NCBI GenBank assembly: GCA_017745115.1
Contig: JAGIAA010000027.1
Location: forward strand, 1-39,134
Direction of reading: 5' to 3'
Origin: Sphingobium sp.
GTDB lineage: Bacteria; Pseudomonadota; Alphaproteobacteria; Sphingomonadales; Sphingomonadaceae
DNA: 39,134 nucleotides
A program made the translations under genes and the position numbers. Below are positions 8,345 through 16,327 of the stretch, in pieces; positions within the stretch are counted from its first letter, which is position 1, and every line of letters begins with the position of its first letter. The notes beneath the pieces were generated by a model that saw only the letters and a list, made by a program, of their open reading frames with translations, made no database searches and was not told where the DNA came from.

Positions 8345-10042
8345 CTACTCCCGCACTCCCTGCGCAAACGGACCGATCATCGTCCCCACAAACCCGCCGG
8401 CCTTATCCGTACTGAGATTGGTGGCGTCGACGTCGGTGGCGACGGTGAGCCAGTCTCTGCCGCTGCTTGATATATCGAAACAGTAGAGGCCGCCATTGGC
8501 GCGGATGCGCAGGCCGATCTCGCGGCTTTCGTCGACCGGTAGTTCGACAACGGTCACGCCCTCTCGCGGATCGGTCTTGCCGGCGCGACGCGCGACGCGG
8601 ACGAGATATTTTCCGCCCCGCCGGGTGACGGCGATGGTCAGGAAATAATCGTCGTTCTGGATCGCCGCGAGGCCGGCGCTCTCGCCCTCCTTGGGCGAGA
8701 AGCTGAGCCAGGTGGCGACGGTCGCGACCTCGTGCTGCTGACGGCGCCCGGCGAAGGCGGGCTTGCCGAGGTCGCCGATCCCGTCGCGCCGCGCGTCGAG
8801 CAGGAGTTCGCCTTTGGCGAGGCGCACGTCCGCGCCGCGCATCGTCATCCAAGCGGGGTCGAGCCTCGGCCCGTCGAACGTCTCGCGCCAGGAGAAGCTG
8901 CCGGTCTGCGGCGCCGCGGGGCGATCGGCGCGCGTGAAGCGGGGCGGGCTCGCCGGGATCGGCTGGCCCTTGGGCAGGATGACCGGCCAGCCGTCCTTCC
9001 AGGTCACCGGCAGCAGATAGGTCTCGCGCCCGATATTGTAGAGATTGCCGCGATAGGGCCGCGTCGCGAGGAAGACCGCCGCCCATTGGCCGCTGGGCGT
9101 CTGGACGAGATCGGCATGGCCGGCCGAGGTGATCGGGTTCGGCCGCGCGGGATCGAGGTCGCGTTGCGTCAGGATCGGGTTCACGCCGGCCGGCGCCGGC
9201 ACATAAGGCCCATCCACCTTGTCGGCGCGCAGGATCACCTGGCTGTGATTGACCGAGGTGCCGCCCTCAGCCGCGCAGAGATAATATTTGCCTCCGACCT
9301 TGTAGATATGCGGGCCCTCGATCCAGACCGGCTTCTTCGAGAGGTCGATGCCGCCGTTCACGACCAGCCTGGGATTGCCCATCATCGCCAGCTTTTCCGG
9401 GTCGAAGCGCTCGATCCAGAGGGCGCGGTGGCCGTCGTAGAGCGGCCTGCCCTCGGGCGCGCGATTGTTGATCAGCCAGGCGCGGCCGTCATCGTCGAAA
9501 AAGAGCGAGGGGTCGATGCCCTCCACGGTCTTGAGCCAGACCGGCTTTGACCACGGGCCGGCGGGGTTCTTCGCGGTCATCACGAAATTGCCGCCGCAGT
9601 CGACGCAGGTGCCGACCATATAATAGCGGCCATTGTAGACGCTGAGGTCGGGCGCGAAGATGCCGCGCGAGACGGCGAGCCCCGAGAAGTCGAACATGCC
9701 GGGCCGGTCGATGGCATTGCCGATCTGGCGCCAGTTCACCAGGTCCTTGCTGTGGAAGATCGGCAGGCCGGGGAACCAGGTGAAGGTCGAGTTGACGAGA
9801 TAATAGTCGCTGCCGACGCGCAGGACGCTGGGATCCGGATAGAAGCCGGCGAGCACGGGGTTGCGGTACTGCCCGGCCGGGGGCGGCGGGCCATCCTTGC
9901 CCTCGTAGCTCACCCAGTCGAAGCGGGCGACGGAGGGTGCCGCGCTGCTGCCCGGCTGCGCTGTCGCGATGCCGGCGAGCGCGGTTGCGACCGTGGTGAC
10001 GAGCAATGCCGCGGCGATTCCGTTGAGCCATCTCCGCAGCAT
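8345..10042 (-). CDS. Glycoside hydrolase family 43 protein, two-domain, secreted
   Basis: The start is ATG at 10042, preceded by a strong GGAGGAAG. This gives 565 residues with a Sec signal peptide cleaved near ATAQ (residue 29). The N-terminal GH43 propeller has its base Asp70 in FYPDPSVLRVGSDYY, a second Asp in EGIDPSLFFDDDG, and the acid Glu in WIEGPHIYK. From about residue 370 a beta-sandwich GH43 C-terminal (C2-type) domain follows, as in beta-xylosidases that remove xylose or arabinose from xylo-oligosaccharides. It is a different GH43 type from the lipoprotein at 3076. It diverges from the semialdehyde dehydrogenase gene across 119 bases. No copy of the LacI-type operator was seen in that gap, but a GTCTGAGT motif is present. 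Confidence 0.9.
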   Translation of the reverse strand: MLRRWLNGIAAALLVTTVATALAGIATAQPGSSAAPSVARFDWVSYEGKDGPPPPAGQYRNPVLAGFYPDPSVLRVGSDYYLVNSTFTWFPGLPIFHSKDLVNWRQIGNAIDRPGMFDFSGLAVSRGIFAPDLSVYNGRYYMVGTCVDCGGNFVMTAKNPAGPWSKPVWLKTVEGIDPSLFFDDDGRAWLINNRAPEGRPLYDGHRALWIERFDPEKLAMMGNPRLVVNGGIDLSKKPVWIEGPHIYKVGGKYYLCAAEGGTSVNHSQVILRADKVDGPYVPAPAGVNPILTQRDLDPARPNPITSAGHADLVQTPSGQWAAVFLATRPYRGNLYNIGRETYLLPVTWKDGWPVILPKGQPIPASPPRFTRADRPAAPQTGSFSWRETFDGPRLDPAWMTMRGADVRLAKGELLLDARRDGIGDLGKPAFAGRRQQHEVATVATWLSFSPKEGESAGLAAIQNDDYFLTIAVTRRGGKYLVRVARRAGKTDPREGVTVVELPVDESREIGLRIRANGGLYCFDISSSGRDWLTVATDVDATNLSTDKAGGFVGTMIGPFAQGVRE

Positions 10043-10120
10043 GCATCTTCCTCCGCCTTGTTCGTCGATTTCGTGGCGTTTCGCATCCGCCACGGGTTGC
10101 GCCAGCGCGCCTCCGTCTCT

Positions 10121-10139
10121 ATTTAGTCTGAGTTATTCT
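10121..10139 (+). promoter_or_regulatory. Candidate GntR-regulator site and -10 region before the semialdehyde dehydrogenase gene
   Basis: ATTTAGTCTGAGTTATTCT lies 23-41 bases before the start. It matches ATTTGTCTGAGTATATT upstream of the xylonate dehydratase gene, read on that gene's strand. The shared GTCTGAGT block is followed in both cases by a TA-rich hexamer that could serve as -10. I see no convincing -35 here. Confidence 0.5.
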
Positions 10140-10161
10140 GCAAGAGAAAGAGGATATCCGC

Positions 10162-11742
10162 ATGATCGACGGGGCCATGCTCATCGGCGCTGCACAGGAA
10201 CAATCCCTTGTGCGCTTTTCGGCCTACGATCCGGCCACCAACACCGCACTTTCCGGCGACTTTTCGAGTGCCGGCGTTGTTGAGGCCCAACGCGCCGCGA
10301 AACTGGCCGCCGACGCCTTCCCGTCCTACGCCGCAACCGATCTCGAAACCCGCGCCCGCTTCCTCGAAGCCGCCGCCGACGCGATCATGGCGATCGGCGA
10401 CGAACTCATCGAACGCGCCATGGCCGAGACCGGCCTTCCGCGTGCCCGGCTGGAGGGTGAGCGCGGCCGTACCGTCGGTCAATTGAAGCTCTTCGCCAGC
10501 GTCGTGCGCCAGGGCGATTTCCTCGACGCGACGGTCGACAGCGCCCTCCCGGATCGCCAGCCCGCGCCGCGTCCCGACCTGCGCCGCATGAACCTCCCCG
10601 TCGGTCCGGTCGCAGTGTTCGGCGCATCGAACTTCCCGCTCGCCTTCTCGGTCGGCGGCGGCGACACCGCCTCCGCGCTGGCCGCCGGCTGCCCCGTCAT
10701 CGTCAAGGGCCACAGCGCCCATCCGGGCACCGGCGAACTGGTCGCGCGAGCGATCCAGTCGGCCGTCAAGGCGTGCGGTCTGCATGAAGGCGTCTTTTCC
10801 TACCTGCCCGGCAATGATCGCGCGCTCGGTTCCGCACTGGTCGCCGATCCTCACATCAAGTCCGTCGGCTTCACCGGTTCGCGCGGCGGCGGCACGGCAC
10901 TGATGAAGATCGCCGCAGAGCGGCCCGAGCCGATCCCGGTCTATGCCGAGATGTCGAGCATCAACCCCGTCGTCCTGATGCCGCACGCCTTGGCTAATCG
11001 CGGCTTAGCCATGGCAGAAGCGTTCGTCGGCTCGCTCACCATGGGGGCGGGGCAGTTCTGCACCAATCCCGGCCTCGTCATCGGCGTTGCCGGGCCCGAT
11101 CTCGATGCCTTCGCTCTGGCGGCCGGCAATGCGTTGGCGAAGTCCGCTGCTTCGACCATGCTCACCTGCGGCATTCACGCCAGCTATGAAAGCGGCGTTG
11201 GCGCGTTCGCAAGCCATGACGCCGTGCGGACAGTCGGTCGCGGCGTGGAGGCGACCGGCCCGAACCAGGCGGTCGGCGCGTTGTTCGAGACGGACGCCGC
11301 GCATCTGCTTGCCGATCACAAGCTGACCGACGAGGTGTTCGGCGCGTCCTCGTTGATCGTGCGCTGCAAGGATCTGGCCGAAGTGGCTTCGGTCATCGCG
11401 AAGCTTGAAGGGCAGCTCACCGCGACAATCCAGCTCGATCCCGAGGATGAAGCGGAAGCCGCCAGCTTGTTGCCCGTGCTCGCCGGGCGCGTCGGTCGTA
11501 TTCTCGCGAACGGCTGGCCGACCGGGGTGGAGGTTTGCCACGCCATGGTGCATGGCGGTCCTTATCCCGCGACCAGCGACACGCGGTCGACCTCGGTGGG
11601 AACGCTTGCCATCAACCGTTTCCTGCGCCCCGTCTGCTTCCAGAACCTGCCGGATGCGCTGCTGCCGGAACCGCTGCGCGGAGCCAATCCGTGGGGTGTC
11701 GCGCGGCGCATGGACGGGAAGCGTGAAGCCTCGCCCCGCTAG
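10162..11742 (+). CDS. 2,5-dioxovalerate (alpha-ketoglutarate semialdehyde) dehydrogenase
   Basis: The 526-residue aldehyde dehydrogenase oxidises 2-oxoglutarate semialdehyde to 2-oxoglutarate with NAD(P)+, the last step of the Weimberg pathway. Visible elements are the cofactor-binding region from [19 protein letters not shown], the general base Glu263 in [10 protein letters not shown], and the catalytic Cys300 in [10 protein letters not shown]. The length (over 500 residues) and the MLIGAAQ start resemble the KGSADH class known from hydroxyproline and glucarate pathways. They do not resemble the shorter Caulobacter XylA enzyme (comparison from memory). The gene is followed on the same strand by a GntR regulator and preceded by a motif shared with xylD, so a role in pentonate catabolism is well supported. 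L-arabinonate or aldarate breakdown would need the same step. Confidence 0.88.
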   Translation: MIDGAMLIGAAQEQSLVRFSAYDPATNTALSGDFSSAGVVEAQRAAKLAADAFPSYAATDLETRARFLEAAADAIMAIGDELIERAMAETGLPRARLEGERGRTVGQLKLFASVVRQGDFLDATVDSALPDRQPAPRPDLRRMNLPVGPVAVFGASNFPLAFSVGGGDTASALAAGCPVIVKGHSAHPGTGELVARAIQSAVKACGLHEGVFSYLPGNDRALGSALVADPHIKSVGFTGSRGGGTALMKIAAERPEPIPVYAEMSSINPVVLMPHALANRGLAMAEAFVGSLTMGAGQFCTNPGLVIGVAGPDLDAFALAAGNALAKSAASTMLTCGIHASYESGVGAFASHDAVRTVGRGVEATGPNQAVGALFETDAAHLLADHKLTDEVFGASSLIVRCKDLAEVASVIAKLEGQLTATIQLDPEDEAEAASLLPVLAGRVGRILANGWPTGVEVCHAMVHGGPYPATSDTRSTSVGTLAINRFLRPVCFQNLPDALLPEPLRGANPWGVARRMDGKREASPR

Positions 11743-11790
11743 GGCAGGCCGTAGTTGACAAAGGCTCCGGAAAAGTCTCGACATGCCCGC

Positions 11791-11808
11791 GCCGGTGCGC
11801 ACACCGGC
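11791..11808 (+). other. Intercistronic hairpin before the GntR gene
   Basis: GCCGGTG CGCA CACCGGC forms a perfect 7-bp GC stem with a four-base loop. It lies between the dehydrogenase stop and the GGGGAG ribosome binding site of the GntR gene. No T-run follows, so it is not a classical terminator. It may lower read-through or shape RNA decay. Confidence 0.5.
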
Positions 11809-11818
11809 CGGGGAGTTT

Positions 11819-11830
11819 CAGATTTGTCCG
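11819..11830. promoter_or_regulatory. Possible autoregulatory site at the GntR start
   Basis: TCAGATTTGTCC overlaps the proposed start codon. With the next base the core reads CAGATTTGTCCG, which differs by one base from CAGATTTGTCTG found on the minus strand upstream of xylD. A site here could let the regulator control its own expression. The evidence is only this similarity. Confidence 0.35.
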
Positions 11831-12534
11831 GTCGCACAGCTAAATCGCCACGCATCCATGGCTCGATCGCACGCGCGATCGGCATCGAGATCGTGTCCGG
11901 CAAGCGTGCGCCCGGCCAGCTGCTGGGTGGCGAAATCGAGGCCAGCGAGGCGCTTGGCATTTCGCGCACCGCGTATCGCGAAGCGATCCGCATTCTTGCC
12001 GCCAAGGGCCTGATCGAGAGCCGGCCCAAGGCAGGCACGCGCGTGACGCCGCGAGCACAGTGGAACATGCTCGATCCCGATGTGCTTGCCTGGATGTTCG
12101 AGGGCGATCCCGGGCGCGACTTCATCACCGCGCTGTTCGAGCTGCGCGGCATCGTCGAGCCTGCCGCCTGCGCATTGGCCGCTGCGCGCCGGACCGAGGA
12201 TGATCTCGCAGCGATGGACGAGGCGCTTGCCGAAATGGGCAAGCGAACGCTCAAGACGGCCGAGGGACGGGATGCGGATCAGCGCTTCCACGCCGCCATC
12301 CTCGCCGCCGCCCGCAACGAGCCGCTGGTTTCGCTCGCCAGCACGGTCGGCGCGGCGATCGGCTGGACGACACGGTTCAAGCAGCGCGTGAAAGCACGCC
12401 CGCGCGATCCCATGCCCGATCACAAGGCAGTGCTGGAAGCGATCCGGGCGGGCGACGCGGATGGCGCTCGCGCAGCGATGAACGTCCTGCTGCGGCTCGC
12501 CATCGAGGACATGGGTCTCAAGCTCCCGGGCTAA
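11824..12534 (+). CDS. GntR family transcriptional regulator, FadR/FCD subfamily
   Basis: From TTG 11824, with GGGGAG at 11810-11814, the protein has 236 residues. A longer frame is open from TTG 11755, but it would cross the hairpin and has no ribosome binding site. The N-terminal winged helix-turn-helix spans IHGSIARAIGIEIVSG, LGISRTAYREAIRIL and GLIESRPKAGTRV. From about residue 90 an all-helical FCD ligand domain follows, with LFELRGIVEPAAC, Asp and His residues around RFHAAI, and DHKAVLEAI. FCD domains usually bind metal and a small acid. Position next to the semialdehyde dehydrogenase, and motif sharing with xylD, suggest it senses a pentonate or keto-deoxy acid and controls the lower oxidative pathway. 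The ligand is not determinable here. Confidence 0.86.
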   Translation: MSGRTAKSPRIHGSIARAIGIEIVSGKRAPGQLLGGEIEASEALGISRTAYREAIRILAAKGLIESRPKAGTRVTPRAQWNMLDPDVLAWMFEGDPGRDFITALFELRGIVEPAACALAAARRTEDDLAAMDEALAEMGKRTLKTAEGRDADQRFHAAILAAARNEPLVSLASTVGAAIGWTTRFKQRVKARPRDPMPDHKAVLEAIRAGDADGARAAMNVLLRLAIEDMGLKLPG

Positions 12535-12959
12535 GCCTCGCCCAGTTTCCATTCGACCGCCACGCGCCCGCCGCCGGTGCCGCGGCCGCTCGCGTCATAT
12601 TCGAGCGGACGGCCACTCGCTTGTGCCTCACGGACGAGTGGCCAGCCGATGTCCGTCAGGCGGATCTTGACGCGGTTCACATAGCCTTGCTCGTTGAGGC
12701 GCTGCCAGGCGAGATAGACGAAACGCTCATCGCGCGGACCGCTGGCGAAGGGCCCGGTGAAGACCGGGCGCTCGGGGTCCGGCCCTTCCTTCACCTTGAG
12801 CTCGAACTCGAAGACGAGTGTGCTGTCCGCGCGTTTGACGGGCGGCTGGATGTTATCCTTGCTGTCCTGCAAGCCGAAGCGGACGGCGCTGCCGTCAGGC
12901 GATGGTGGATCGGCGCTGTCGCGCAGCAGGCGGAAGCGGACCGAATCCGAATTACTCAT
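12531..12959 (-). CDS. Small conserved protein of unknown function (DUF5990-like)
   Basis: The 142-residue product has no signal peptide or membrane segment and looks cytoplasmic. Its pattern of charged beta-strands (VRFRLLRD, LVFEFELKV, FTGPFASGPRDERFVYLAW, VKIRLTDIGWPLV) resembles the DUF5990 group; this is from memory and should be confirmed. It converges on the GntR gene with a four-base overlap of the stop codons. It is not in an operon with a sugar gene, and a family-D palindrome lies upstream. No function can be assigned from context. Confidence 0.72.
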   Translation of the reverse strand: MSNSDSVRFRLLRDSADPPSPDGSAVRFGLQDSKDNIQPPVKRADSTLVFEFELKVKEGPDPERPVFTGPFASGPRDERFVYLAWQRLNEQGYVNRVKIRLTDIGWPLVREAQASGRPLEYDASGRGTGGGRVAVEWKLGEA

Positions 12960-12981
12960 TTTATCCGCCTTCCAAGACCTT

Positions 12982-13052
12982 CGTCATTGCGAGCGAAGCG
13001 AAGCAATCCATTCTCATCCTGGATTGCTTCGGGCTTTGCCCTCGCAATGACG
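12982..13052. repeat. Palindromic repeat, family D copy 2
   Basis: CGTCATTGCGAG (12982-12993) pairs with CTCGCAATGACG (13041-13052). Inner arms GAAGCAATCCA and TGGATTGCTTC also pair. It shares its ends with the element at 8228-8321 and lies between xylD and the small DUF-type gene. Confidence 0.87.
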
Positions 13053-13081
13053 ATACAGGAAAAGGCGCCGTCGATCCTATC

Positions 13082-14881
13082 CTAGTGATTGTCCCTCGGC
13101 AGACCACGCGTCTGGGCGATGCGCTGATAGGCTTCCGTGCCCTCCAAGATCATGCCGTCGCCGAGCTGCCCAACCATGCCGCGCTGGATTTCCTGCCAGG
13201 GCGTCTGGGATGCCGGATATTTATAGCCACCGTCCAAGTCGAGCACGATGGCCCGCGCCGCCAGCTCGCTTTCGGGCACCAGCACATCCGCCGTGCCCTT
13301 GCGTAGATCGATGCGCACCCGGTCGCCGGTCCGGAGCAGCGCGAGATTGCCATTGGCTGCAGCTTCCGGGCTGGCATTGAGGATCGAGGGGCTGCCGCTG
13401 GTCCCGGACTGGCGGCCGTCGCCGAGGCAAGGGAGCGAGTGGATGCCATCAAGGATGAGATAGGCCGGCGGACGCATGTTCACGACCTCCGCGCCGCCAG
13501 GATAGCCGATGGGTCCCGTGCCGCGCATGACGAGCAATGTCGCTGGTGTGATACCGGTCGCGGGATCGTCGATGCGGGCATGATAATCCTCCGGGCCATC
13601 GAACACGACGACGGGACCTTCGAAGGCGTCGGGATCGGCGTGATTGGAGAGGTAGCGCGCCCGGAATTCCTCCGAGATGACGCTGGTCTTCATGATCGCG
13701 CTGTCGAAGAGATTGCCCGAGAGCACGACGAAGCCGGCCGCTGCCCTGAGCGGTTGATCGAAGGGCCGGATGACCCGTTCGTCGTCGATCGCCGCGCCGC
13801 TGCAATTCTCGCCGATGGTCTTGCCATTCGCCGTGATGGCATCCGTCTTGATGAGGTCCGCGCCGATGAGCTGGCCGACCACGGCAGGCACGCCGCCCGC
13901 ACGATGATAATCCTCGCCCAGATATTCGCCGGCGGGCTGCAGGTTGACGAGTAGCGGCACGTCGAGGCCGTGCGTCTGCCAGGTCTTCAGCGGCAGATCG
14001 ACGCCGATGTGGCGGGCAATGGCGGAGAGATGGATCGGCGCGTTGGTCGAGCCGCCAATGGCGCTGTTGACGGCGATGGCGTTGAGGAAGGCGTCTTTCG
14101 TCAGGATATCGGAAGGCTTCAGGTCTTCGTGGACCATCTCGACGATGCGCTTGCCGGTCCGCCAGGCGCACTCCTGACGGTCGCGATGTGGCGCAGGAAT
14201 GGCCGCCGAGCCCGGCAGGGACATGCCGAGCGCTTCGGTCAGCGAATTCATGGTGCTCGCGGTGCCCATGGTGTTGCAGTAGCCCGTCGAGGGCGCCGAG
14301 GAGGCGACCAGGCGAATGAACTCCGCGTCGTCGATTTCGCCGGCGGCGAGTAGTTCTCGCGCCTTCCAGATGATCGTGCCGGAGCCGGTGCGCTCGTTCT
14401 TGTACCAGCCGTTGAGCATCGGGCCGACTGACAGGGCAATGGCCGGGATGTTGACGGTCGCGGCCGCCATAAGGGCGGCAGGCGTCGTCTTGTCACAGCC
14501 GATGGTCAGCACGACGCCGTCGAGCGGGTAGCCGTAGAGCACTTCGACAAGGCCGAGATAGGCGAGGTTGCGATCGAGCGCCGCCGTCGGCCGCTTACCG
14601 GTCTCCTGGATCGGATGGACCGGAAATTCGATCGCGATGCCGCCTGCCTCGCGAATGCCTTCGCGGACACGTTCGGCAAGAACGAGGTGGTGGCGATTGC
14701 AGGGAGAGAGATCGCTGCCGGTCTGCGCGATGCCGATGATCGGCTTGCCGCTGCGCAACTCCTCGAGGCTCAGGCCATAGTTCAGGTAGCGCTCGAGATA
14801 GAGCGCGGTCATGTCGATATTGCCAGGATTGTCGAACCAGGCGCGGCTACGGAGCTGGGGCGGGGACTTGGGCGACGACAT
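13082..14881 (-). CDS. xylD: D-xylonate dehydratase (IlvD/Edd family)
   Basis: The 599-residue enzyme dehydrates D-xylonate to 2-keto-3-deoxyxylonate, the third step of the Weimberg pathway. The three iron-sulfur Cys residues are Cys61 (LSPCNRHH), Cys129 ([10 protein letters not shown]) and Cys202 ([13 protein letters not shown]), spaced as in Caulobacter XylD. N-terminal [21 protein letters not shown] and the C-terminal [20 protein letters not shown] are typical of the pentonate branch rather than of IlvD or Edd proper. L-arabinonate remains an alternative substrate. The gene stands alone on the minus strand, 84 bases after the SGNH gene, and has its own promoter-like region. It is separated from the other xylose-oxidation genes by about 14 kb. 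Confidence 0.9.
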   Translation of the reverse strand: MSSPKSPPQLRSRAWFDNPGNIDMTALYLERYLNYGLSLEELRSGKPIIGIAQTGSDLSPCNRHHLVLAERVREGIREAGGIAIEFPVHPIQETGKRPTAALDRNLAYLGLVEVLYGYPLDGVVLTIGCDKTTPAALMAAATVNIPAIALSVGPMLNGWYKNERTGSGTIIWKARELLAAGEIDDAEFIRLVASSAPSTGYCNTMGTASTMNSLTEALGMSLPGSAAIPAPHRDRQECAWRTGKRIVEMVHEDLKPSDILTKDAFLNAIAVNSAIGGSTNAPIHLSAIARHIGVDLPLKTWQTHGLDVPLLVNLQPAGEYLGEDYHRAGGVPAVVGQLIGADLIKTDAITANGKTIGENCSGAAIDDERVIRPFDQPLRAAAGFVVLSGNLFDSAIMKTSVISEEFRARYLSNHADPDAFEGPVVVFDGPEDYHARIDDPATGITPATLLVMRGTGPIGYPGGAEVVNMRPPAYLILDGIHSLPCLGDGRQSGTSGSPSILNASPEAAANGNLALLRTGDRVRIDLRKGTADVLVPESELAARAIVLDLDGGYKYPASQTPWQEIQRGMVGQLGDGMILEGTEAYQRIAQTRGLPRDNH

Positions 14882-14910
14882 GAACAGGCTCCGAGCAAAG
14901 ACTGGCTGCG

Positions 14911-14938
14911 AATATACTCAGACAAATCTGCCGCACAA
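14911..14938 (-). promoter_or_regulatory. Candidate xylD promoter with GntR-type site in the spacer
   Basis: On the minus strand a -35 TTGTGC (14938-14933), a 16-base spacer and a -10 TATATT (14916-14911) precede xylD by about 30 bases. The spacer contains CAGATTTGTCTG, an imperfect palindrome, and TTTGTCTGAGT, which recurs before the semialdehyde dehydrogenase gene. TTGTCTGA-type cores are common in FCD-type GntR operators. Confidence 0.6.
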
Positions 14939-14965
14939 GGCAGAAACATGAGGAATTTTCAGGAA

Positions 14966-16327
14966 TCAGGGACGGATGAGTTTAACGGGAACCGCTTTAC
15001 CCATGGCCTTGTAGCCTGCCGGATTGGGATGGAGATGATCGCCGACGTCATAAGCGGGATTGAGCCTGTCGGGATGAGCCGGGTCCAGCATCACGGCGTC
15101 GAAATCGACAACCGCGTCGAAGTTGCCGGGCGCACGGATCCAGGTGTTGACGGCCTGGCGATCCGCCTCGTTTGCGGCATCCGGATGATAGCCCGCAAAG
15201 CCCATGAACGGCATGATCGTGCCGCCGATCACCTTGATGCCATGCGCCCGGGCTCGCTCGACGATCTGCCGGTAGGCGCCGATCATCTGCGCGACGAGTG
15301 CCTTGTGACCGGCCTCGTCCATCGGTGCGTCGCGGGTCGAAGTGCCGAGATCGTTGATGCCTTCGAGGACGATGAGATGAGTGATGCCCGGGACGCTCAG
15401 CACATCACGCTCGAGCCGGGCAAGGGCATTGGGGCCGAGGCCGTCGAGAAGGAGGCGATTGCCGCCAATGCCGCGATTGATGATCGCGGCTTGGCCGTTG
15501 AGCCGCCGCGCCAAGACATCGGGCCAGCGGTCATTGCCGTTGGTCGTCGAACCGCGCCCATCGGTGATGCTGTCGCCGAGCGCGACGATGACGGGCTTGG
15601 CGCCACAATTTTGAACCTCGATCGCTGAGAGATTGAACCAGCGATCGGCGGTGGCGGCGTCGGTGAGGATGGGCGCATCGACCTGATTGCCGGGCGCGAG
15701 ATAGGAGGTTGCCCGCGAGCCCGGATGGCCGGTCTGGACGGAGGGGGCGGCCGTGTAGTGGATCGAGACGGCGATATCGGTGAAGGCCGGCGTCGCCAGC
15801 GTCACGGGGTCGGAGAGCATGTCCGCGCCTGCAGGGATGGTTACAGCACGGGCGCCGTTGAATGTCAGCGGACGGAGGCTTGCCACCGCCGCGCTCTTGT
15901 TGTCCGGCGAGCGGGCGACGGAGCCACCGCCGATCGTCAGCGGCATCGTACCGAAGGCATTGGAGAGCCGTACGCGCAGCGCCGTTCCTGGTAGTGTCGT
16001 TCGCACGATCTCGCGTAGCGTTCGGTTCTTATAGGTCTCGGCGGGAAGGGCATTATCGCCCTCAGCCACATATTGCGAAGAGGCCCAAGCCAGGCGCCAG
16101 GGGCAGGTTGTCTCTCTCGCCTGGAGCGGTGCGGCCAGCGCGAGAACACTGGCCAAGCCCAACGCAGCGTGCATTCGCACGATCACTCTCTCCCAAATGG
16201 CCGGGGCCGCCTTTGCAGCGGCGGCAGAAAGGCCGGTCGCGGACGCGGCGCGAGAGGGTACGGCCAGGATTGCCGCGGAGGCCGCGGAGGCAGAGACCAT
16301 CTCCTTGCGATTGAGCGATATGGTCAT
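14966..16327 (-). CDS. SGNH/GDSL hydrolase (probable acetyl-xylan or oligosaccharide esterase), with tandem signal-like segments
   Basis: From ATG 16327, which overlaps the uxuB stop (ATGA), the protein has 453 residues. The SGNH core begins at VALGDSITDGRGS (block I Ser), followed by NRGIGGNRLL (block II Gly), LEGINDLG (block III Asn) and a C-terminal DHLHPNPAG (block V Asp/His). A beta-sandwich domain precedes it. These enzymes deacetylate plant polysaccharide fragments in the periplasm. The N-terminus is odd. A first signal-like stretch MTISLNRKEMVSASAASAAI is followed about 50 residues later by a second, VRMHAALGLASVLALAA, ending LQA. GTG 16180 has its own GGGAGAG upstream and would give a normal 404-residue exported protein. 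The extra 49 codons may be a remnant of another gene's leader. Which start is used is undecided. Confidence 0.82.
   Translation of the reverse strand: MTISLNRKEMVSASAASAAILAVPSRAASATGLSAAAAKAAPAIWERVIVRMHAALGLASVLALAAPLQARETTCPWRLAWASSQYVAEGDNALPAETYKNRTLREIVRTTLPGTALRVRLSNAFGTMPLTIGGGSVARSPDNKSAAVASLRPLTFNGARAVTIPAGADMLSDPVTLATPAFTDIAVSIHYTAAPSVQTGHPGSRATSYLAPGNQVDAPILTDAATADRWFNLSAIEVQNCGAKPVIVALGDSITDGRGSTTNGNDRWPDVLARRLNGQAAIINRGIGGNRLLLDGLGPNALARLERDVLSVPGITHLIVLEGINDLGTSTRDAPMDEAGHKALVAQMIGAYRQIVERARAHGIKVIGGTIMPFMGFAGYHPDAANEADRQAVNTWIRAPGNFDAVVDFDAVMLDPAHPDRLNPAYDVGDHLHPNPAGYKAMGKAVPVKLIRP

Noticed and set aside
11755..11823. Upstream TTG start for the GntR protein
   Set aside because: It would translate across a perfect hairpin and has no ribosome binding site, whereas TTG 11824 has GGGGAG at the right distance.
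8228..13052. Repeats with spaced identical ends as a CRISPR array
   Set aside because: The copies are isolated, several kilobases apart and palindromic over their whole length; there is no regular repeat-spacer pattern and no cas gene.
13082..14881. Dihydroxy-acid dehydratase (ilvD) or phosphogluconate dehydratase (edd)
   Set aside because: The N- and C-terminal segments fit the pentonate dehydratase branch (Caulobacter XylD), and the gene context is pentose oxidation.
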